Below, one piece after another: positions 40,429-45,062 of a stretch of 45,062 bases of DNA (the stretch's first letter is position 1; each line of letters begins with the position of its first letter). Source of the DNA: Deltaproteobacteria bacterium (GTDB taxonomy: Bacteria; Desulfobacterota; Binatia; UTPRO1). The position numbers were made by a program, and so were the translations under genes. Under the pieces are notes generated by a model, which was not told the origin of the DNA, searched no databases, and worked only from the letters and a program-made list of their open reading frames with translations. The stretch spans positions 1 to 45,062 of the forward strand of contig JAJCZP010000035.1 of NCBI GenBank assembly GCA_029262315.1, read 5' to 3'.

Positions 40429-40893
40429 GTGACACTTCAGGACTGGGGCGCAGTCGGTGAGTTGGTTGGCGGAGTCGCCGTCATCTTCACGTTGGTGTAC
40501 CTGGCCGTTCAAATCCGTCAGAACACCACGTCTCTGCGCGAGACAACCGCGCGTCAAACACTCGATGCAAACGTACGGCTGGCGCTAGCCCCAGTCGAGC
40601 ACCATGAGCTGTCCGAGACGCTCATTCGCGGCTTCGAAGGGCTCGACAAGCTTGATCCGGCTGAGGGCTTGCGCCTCCACCTCTACCTCATGGCAGCGTT
40701 TCTTCACTATCAGGACACGTACTCTCATTCGACTCGATCTCTCATCGAGCGTCACTTGTGGGTGGCACACGAGACCCATCTGATCGAGCTATTGACAACG
40801 CCCGGTTTGAGCGAATGGTGGAGTCAGAACCGGCATCGCTTCTCGTCAGAGTTCGTCAGCTTCGTTGAGGCACGCCGCTCGTCCGGGGCATAG
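40429..40893 (+). CDS. Family-1 membrane-anchored protein (intact)
   Basis: 154 aa from GTG 40429 behind AAGGGGGGAGGG. TLQDWGAVGELVGGVAVIFT, membrane helix, QIRQNTTSLRETTARQ, HELSETLIRGFEGLDKLDPA, LMAAFLHYQDTYSHSTRS, and TPGLSEWWSQNR..SEFVSFVEARR. More divergent than the others; TWO landmarks (WW and F..FV) are retained. Confidence 0.75.
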   Translation: MTLQDWGAVGELVGGVAVIFTLVYLAVQIRQNTTSLRETTARQTLDANVRLALAPVEHHELSETLIRGFEGLDKLDPAEGLRLHLYLMAAFLHYQDTYSHSTRSLIERHLWVAHETHLIELLTTPGLSEWWSQNRHRFSSEFVSFVEARRSSGA

Positions 40894-40913
40894 TGTGCCG
40901 TCTTGGACAAAGG

Positions 40914-40998
40914 CTGAACGGACGGGATGATCGTTGACGGAAGTTCGGCAACATCGTTTGCATGTGGGGGCGGACGGCTTGGAACTTTCCGATAGGCG
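40914..40998 (+). repeat. Second-type cassette spacer
   Basis: GCTGAACGGACGGGATGATC then GTTGACGGAAGTTCGGCAAC on the left, GGAACTTTCCGATAGGCGG on the right (GATAGGC in place of GTTAGGC), 7 bp before the next start. Confidence 0.5.
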
Positions 40999-41004
40999 GT
41001 GCAT

Positions 41005-41466
41005 GTGACACTCGAAGGCCTTGGCAACCTCGGTGAGTTCGTCGGAGCATTCGGCGTCATCGTCTCGTTGGTCTACCTCGCTCGTCAGATTCGAGACAGC
41101 GCCCGAATCGAGCGCCTGAATGCCAGGTATTTCCTCAGTCAGTCGATGTCGAGTGTCCTCGACAAACTCGATGATGATCCTGAGTTGCAACGCATCTGGC
41201 TCGGAGTGATGGACAGGGGCGAAGAACCGAACGATGAAGATCGGGAGCGCCTGGGACGCTTCTTGTTCAGATACTTCGGGCAGCTGAGCCTCGCGTACGG
41301 TTTCGCGGAGATCGACCCGGGAATTCGCGCGAGGTACGAGCCTCTTCTCCTACGCTTTCTGAAGGTGTCGGCGGTACGAAGCTGGTGGTCGCGGCAGCGA
41401 GAGCTCATTCCCGAACCCTTTCGATCCGAGGTCGATTCGCTTCTTCGAACGATCATCAACGCGTAG
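41005..41466 (+). CDS. Family-1 membrane-anchored protein (intact)
   Basis: 153 aa from GTG 41005 to match family starts (ATG 40999, two codons upstream, is equally possible). TLEGLGNLGEFVGAFGVIVS, membrane helix, RQIRDSARIERLNARY, PELQRIWLGVMDRG, LFRYFGQLSLAYGFAE, and VRSWWSRQRE..EPFRSEVDSLL. Last plus-strand unit of the block. Confidence 0.75.
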   Translation: MTLEGLGNLGEFVGAFGVIVSLVYLARQIRDSARIERLNARYFLSQSMSSVLDKLDDDPELQRIWLGVMDRGEEPNDEDRERLGRFLFRYFGQLSLAYGFAEIDPGIRARYEPLLLRFLKVSAVRSWWSRQRELIPEPFRSEVDSLLRTIINA

Positions 41467-41530
41467 TTCCGCGAACGGGAGCGTCTTGAGTGCACCTCGT
41501 CCCAGGTGAAAACAAGGCCGCAGTGGACCG

Positions 41531-41580
41531 ACTGGACGCCGATCCGCTGCAAACCGACGCAACCCCCGCGCAGACGCCGT
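41531..41580 (+). repeat. 50-bp direct repeat, copy 2
   Basis: Copy of 40207-40256, 1.3 kb away, positioned 22 bp left of tRNA-like copy B. The remaining parts of 41467-41832 contain nothing else that I can identify. Confidence 0.85.
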
Positions 41581-41602
41581 CAGACGGAAGCGCGTAAATA
41601 AA

Positions 41603-41650
41603 GAGCCACCCAACGGAATCGAACCGTCGACCTGCCGATTACGAATGGGA
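41603..41650 (-). other. tRNA 3'-half-like sequence, copy B (candidate attachment site)
   Basis: On the minus strand: CCCATTCGTAATCGGCAGG (anticodon loop TTCGTAA, i.e. CGT, threonine-like), GACGGTTCGATTCCGTT (T arm) and GGGTGGCTC (acceptor-like). The 5' half does not pair, so it is not an intact tRNA. tRNA 3' ends are standard integration sites, and this one lies between the cassette block and the GHKL/SIR2 operon. Confidence 0.5.
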
Positions 41651-41832
41651 TCTGACGACGGCTCGGAAGGGGCAAGATAGCAGCCAAGTCCCCGGTAGCT
41701 CCGTGGTTCTTTGTTGAAACGTTTGGGTGGATTTCGATCCGTTTCGGTCTATTGCGTGGCTCAACTGCCATCAGAACTGCCACCGCCCAGGGCTGTCAGC
41801 CCGGCGGCTATCGAGTCTCGGAGGACGCGGTG

Positions 41833-43473
41833 CTACCGCCGTCCCCCTGCTCGAGTGAAGACGCCGCGGGGCTTCAGGTCGGTCTGCTTGACGAAACGAT
41901 TCCACGTGTCGTCGGTCGGGAGGCCAACCGCGGCCGCCGCGCACATATAGCGCTTCGCGGCGTCCTCACCGCCCAGAGTCCAGATCTCAACGTCTCCCGA
42001 GATGTGTTGGCCGACGGGTGCGGAGGTGGACACCAGTTCGAGGGCCTCTTGGATCTCGTCCACGGGCCGGGTCGGGTTTCGATCGACCACGATTAGTCGA
42101 GTTCGTTTCGCAACCATGGCTTGATCGATCGCGCCGAGCACCTCGAGCAACGGGGCGTCCCGCATCGCGTGACCTACCACGTGGCAGCAGACCACCGGGC
42201 AATGCCGGAGTACCTTGCCGACAGCTATCTGCGCCGCGCCGTACACGCCTCCGAGGTCGGGCTTCACCAGGTGGTTGTACCTCTGCCCCTGCCCCTTGTC
42301 CGCACCGGCGATCGCCATCGTATCGAGCTGCCCGATGTCCCCGTGCAGCTTGAACAGCACGCGTGGTATGCTCGTGGCTTCCCGCAGGGGGGCGCCGAGG
42401 GTCGCCGCCGCCGCAGCGTTCGATGCGGTGAGCCAGGCGCTGGATGGTGCTTGGGCGATGGCCCGATCTGTGAACCGCGTATAGTTCGTCGACAGCCACA
42501 GCCTCCATTGGAGTTGCGCGGCTGCGGTTGTCTGCTCAAGGTACCCGACATCGTACTCGGACAACACGACGCGGAACGCTTCGCGCAGGCGTCGTTCCTC
42601 ATCCTGGGCTCGGTCCACGGATCTCTTGTGGTAGTCCTGGACGTTATCCAGGACGGCGTCCCAGTACCTATCGAGATCCAGATTCGTGGCGGCCTGCTCG
42701 ATCGTCTCTCTTTTCTCCGACACCCCGATGCTCTTCGGAACCGGGAATCCATCGCCAAACCCCTCAAATCCGACAGCGTCGCCGACCCGCCGCATGAGAT
42801 CGATGGTCGGAGGCAATCCGAAGAAGCTTCTCGGGGGACCGATCTCGAAACCGGCTCCGGTTATCAAGAAATGCTCGATGTCGGAAGCAGGGGTCGGGCC
42901 CGGCTCCGACGACCCCGCGTAGAGTTCGACCTCTATATTCGCCCGAATCCGCTTGAGGCGCTCGGGGGTTTTCGCCCAGACGGGCACTTCCCGCCGTTGA
43001 GCTGAATCGTAGAACGGGACGCCCCGTGAGGGATATGAGCTAAGGACGTACAACCGTTTCCTGTCGCCGCCTTCCTCGATGAAGGCGCTACAGAATCGCG
43101 TGCAATCGGCCAGGTCGGATCGCGGATGGTGCCGGACGTCGATGATGGCCGATACCGCGAGTCCATCGTCAGCCCAATGACAAAGGAATCGCGCCGCGGC
43201 GCGGAAGCGCTCCAGCGCGTCCGGCGACCTCTTGGCGGTTGGGTCGAACCAGTAGAACTGGAGCAGCCCATCGAAGGACCGTCGGATCCCGTCTGCTCCT
43301 TGTCGGAAAAGCGGGTCCGTCTGTTCGACGGGAGACCCGCATCGCGAGAGCGGCTTCCGGTCGTCGATCGGCGTTACCCAGTCGTCCAGGTCCACGATCC
43401 GGCCGAGCGTGCGGATGACTGAGGCGACGAACCGCTTGTTGTCATCGACTAGGAGAACCGCGTGTTGCTTCAT
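41833..43473 (-). CDS. Receiver-SIR2 fusion protein (candidate phospho-controlled NADase effector)
   Basis: 546 aa from ATG 43473, chosen because it forms an ATGA overlap with the GHKL gene stop; ATG 43485 lies 12 bp upstream. Residues ~1-170 form a receiver domain: HAVLLVDDN (acidic pocket D10, D11), AIIDVRHHP (phosphoacceptor D112), YVLSSYPS (Ser/Thr switch) and PVWAKTPE (Lys), with ~55 extra residues between the first strand and the phosphoacceptor strand. From ~200 a SIR2-like domain follows: FLITGAGFEIG (NAD-binding loop), LSTNYTRFTD (the Asn of the TQN/TNYD motif), VLFKLHGDIG (catalytic His ~377) and VVGHAMRDAPLLEVL. SIR2 domains of this type in Thoeris ThsA, DSR and SIR2-HerA hydrolyse NAD+ to stop phage growth. 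Fusion to a receiver suggests phosphorylation controls the activity; that is inference. Confidence 0.8.
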   Translation of the reverse strand: MKQHAVLLVDDNKRFVASVIRTLGRIVDLDDWVTPIDDRKPLSRCGSPVEQTDPLFRQGADGIRRSFDGLLQFYWFDPTAKRSPDALERFRAAARFLCHWADDGLAVSAIIDVRHHPRSDLADCTRFCSAFIEEGGDRKRLYVLSSYPSRGVPFYDSAQRREVPVWAKTPERLKRIRANIEVELYAGSSEPGPTPASDIEHFLITGAGFEIGPPRSFFGLPPTIDLMRRVGDAVGFEGFGDGFPVPKSIGVSEKRETIEQAATNLDLDRYWDAVLDNVQDYHKRSVDRAQDEERRLREAFRVVLSEYDVGYLEQTTAAAQLQWRLWLSTNYTRFTDRAIAQAPSSAWLTASNAAAAATLGAPLREATSIPRVLFKLHGDIGQLDTMAIAGADKGQGQRYNHLVKPDLGGVYGAAQIAVGKVLRHCPVVCCHVVGHAMRDAPLLEVLGAIDQAMVAKRTRLIVVDRNPTRPVDEIQEALELVSTSAPVGQHISGDVEIWTLGGEDAAKRYMCAAAAVGLPTDDTWNRFVKQTDLKPRGVFTRAGGRR

Positions 43474-45062
43474 TGCGTTTGGCAACGCTGCAACGTGAAC
43501 ACCGCCTTGCCGTTCTTGAGGTCCTCCTCAGTGGCTGCGATCTTCAACTCCCAGCCCACGATAGAGGCGGCAAGGTTGGCGAGGTAGAGGCCGACGCCAC
43601 TGGATGGGTCAGTGAAGCGAGCGGGCGCGATGAGTTCCTGCAACCCTCGCTTGACGAGCTGTCGAAGACGCGCGGCGATCTCCTTGCGTCGGTCCGTCTC
43701 GCGTGCGTCCCGCGCTTCGTTTGGAGCCCCGAAGTGGATGTGCAAATCAAGCGTGTTGTCCTCCGACACCGTCGCATCGGCGACCGTCGATCGATGAACC
43801 GCGCAGTTCGTCGCGAGTTCGTTCAGGACGAGGCGGAGGTGCCGCCTCTCTTCCGAGAGCAGCGGCTCGGTGCTGTTGTCGCGGCGTATCCTGAACGGAA
43901 CGCTCTGGTCCTCAAACGCCCTCGTCGCGAGATCCTTGAGCGGGATGCTGGGCGGGGGCGACCGGTCGTCGCCGGAGTTGGCGTCGAGCCATTGACGATC
44001 GTCCTCATCGACCTCGAGGAGGCGGTGCAGGGCGCGAAGGTTCTTCGGGATGGCGATCGCTTGCTGCGCTTGGTAGGCGAGATGACGCGACAACTGCGTC
44101 GAGGTCGGGAGTGCGTGTCCAGGGTCGGCTTGGATTGGTGGCTTCGATTCCGGCCGGTCCCCGTTCTCTTCTGTCGATCTGGGGTAACGTCGGAGGTCTG
44201 GATCCGCTGCGAACGCGAACTGCGCGAGATCGAGGCCATGCTGGTCGAGTTCTTCGAGCAGATGGTGATCGAGGATGCCGGTCACTAGTCGGCGCTGTAG
44301 CGCGGCGCTCTTCCGAAGACCGGCGGCGGCGTCCGCCAAGCGGGAGAGCGCGTGGCGCGCGATCGAGCGGAACGGCTCCTGTACCCCGAACGATTCCAGC
44401 TGTGCCGCTACGGCTTGGGCCCAGTTCGTCACGCCGGTGCTCCTCAGGACCACCTCCGGGCGTGCATCGGGCACAGGGTCGCGTGGGTTCCTCTGAAACA
44501 GGGCAGGCTCTGGAAGCTCAGCGAGCTTCTTCAGCCAGAACTTCGCTTGGAGGTCCGGTACGAAGGAGAGAGTTGCACCGCTCAGCGGAGGCTCGACAGG
44601 CTCCACCGTTACATCGTTGAGCTGCGTCGGTTCTTGGCGCTCAGCCACGGCGGTCAAGGCCCGATGCAGATCCGAACCGCGCAGTGCGTTTAGCGCCCCG
44701 GGCACCGCTCCCGGCTCGTGCTGGTACGCTCGCGTGAGGATCTCGATCTTGTCGATGAGGTCGTCGAGCGGCTTCATTTTCCTTCGGAGGTTCGAAAAGT
44801 CCATAAACGCGCCTTCAAGCGCGTAGACCTCTTGGCGGATGTGTGACTCGATCGTTACGGCGTGTGGAACCGTCGGCACCCGGGTTCCATCGAAGAAGCC
44901 GGCCTGTCGCTCCGGGTCTCCCGGGCGTGCGTGGAGATGTCGCATCAGCGTGGGGATTAGTGGGCCCGCAGGGGGCTGCTCGGCGGACTCTAGCAAACGC
45001 CCGATGAGCCTGGCTTGGCGGCGAATCTGGATACTGATGGTCTCTGGAATCTTTGCTGCCTC
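43470..45062 (-). CDS. GHKL (histidine-kinase-like) ATPase protein, 5' end outside window
   Basis: The frame is open to the window edge, so 530 residues are seen and the N-terminus is missing; TTG 44996 is only an internal candidate. The visible part is mostly helical with no membrane segment, so it is cytosolic. About 110-120 residues from the end HLRLVLNELATNCAVHRST matches the N box of HWE/HisKA_2-type kinases, and about 45 residues from the end SSGVGLYLANLAASIVGW is the G2 box. The usual D.G.G (G1) box between them is not evident; HIHFGAPNEARDA occupies its place. A plausible phospho-His region (DHHLLEELDQHGLD) precedes the ATPase by ~135 residues. Overlap with the receiver-SIR2 gene implies coupled expression and a sensor/effector pair. 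Confidence 0.75.
   Translation of the reverse strand, partial: EAAKIPETISIQIRRQARLIGRLLESAEQPPAGPLIPTLMRHLHARPGDPERQAGFFDGTRVPTVPHAVTIESHIRQEVYALEGAFMDFSNLRRKMKPLDDLIDKIEILTRAYQHEPGAVPGALNALRGSDLHRALTAVAERQEPTQLNDVTVEPVEPPLSGATLSFVPDLQAKFWLKKLAELPEPALFQRNPRDPVPDARPEVVLRSTGVTNWAQAVAAQLESFGVQEPFRSIARHALSRLADAAAGLRKSAALQRRLVTGILDHHLLEELDQHGLDLAQFAFAADPDLRRYPRSTEENGDRPESKPPIQADPGHALPTSTQLSRHLAYQAQQAIAIPKNLRALHRLLEVDEDDRQWLDANSGDDRSPPPSIPLKDLATRAFEDQSVPFRIRRDNSTEPLLSEERRHLRLVLNELATNCAVHRSTVADATVSEDNTLDLHIHFGAPNEARDARETDRRKEIAARLRQLVKRGLQELIAPARFTDPSSGVGLYLANLAASIVGWELKIAATEEDLKNGKAVFTLQRCQTQ

Noticed and set aside
8902-45062. An integrase, transposase or recombinase gene
   Set aside because: Searched the translated frames by eye for tyrosine-recombinase (R..H.R..Y), DDE and serine-recombinase motifs; none seen, so mobility genes, if any, lie outside the window.

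Overview
The window is high-GC DNA from a Gram-negative bacterium. Lipoprotein signal peptides, an OprB-type porin remnant, a MetA-type outer-membrane protein and a Pqi/MCE operon all point to an outer membrane. The lineage cannot be fixed from these genes; a soil or freshwater proteobacterium-like lineage, for example Myxococcota- or Binatota-like, would fit. This is inference.

Layout. (1) 1-8.8 kb holds ordinary chromosomal genes: a coiled-coil/receiver-like protein cut by the left edge, a sulfatase-fold lipoprotein, an SLC13 transporter, a rhomboid protease, two small hypothetical genes and a MOSC protein. (2) 8.9-15.7 kb and (4) 29.1-41.5 kb are two blocks of short, mostly plus-strand, mostly single-gene units separated by related imperfect inverted-repeat spacers. 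The spacers have 5' halves like GCCGCCTA..GCTGCAGCTGACG and 3' halves like CGCTCGCAGC..GGTCTGGTAGGCGGC, and some end in canonical GTTRRRY boxes (GTTAGGC, GTTGGGC, GTTAGAT). These look like integron attC sites, so I read both blocks as an integron-type gene-cassette array with no integrase in view (CALIN-like). The cargo is dominated by two unnamed membrane-protein families: family 1, with one N-terminal membrane helix and about 15 copies or remnants; and family 2, with 4-5 membrane helices and 9 copies or remnants. The rest is toxin-antitoxin pairs (HicAB, MazEF-like, BrnT/HTH twice), DUF385/F420-type nitroreductase-like proteins, GFA, MAPEG and other small membrane proteins. Many units are truncated, frameshifted or fused at spacer boundaries.

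(3) 15.7-29.1 kb separates the two blocks. It carries a tightly coupled minus-strand operon: K+ channel, two half PqiA genes, PqiB, PqiC, a CorA/ZntB-like transporter and a pentameric ligand-gated channel homologue. Beside it lie remnants of a second copy of that locus, a lipoprotein, and a second minus-strand group (Gly-rich protein, DUF2092, broken OprB porin, alpha/beta hydrolase, MetA-type outer-membrane protein).

(5) 41.8-45.06 kb, at the right edge, carries a two-gene operon next to a tRNA-3'-end-like sequence. One gene encodes a GHKL (histidine-kinase-like) ATPase that runs off the window. The other, translationally coupled by ATGA, encodes a protein joining a receiver domain with an apparently complete phosphoacceptor site to a SIR2-family NADase-like domain. 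This looks like a phosphorelay wired to an NAD-depleting effector. I do not recognise it as a named defence system, and it is the strongest candidate here for a new biological system.
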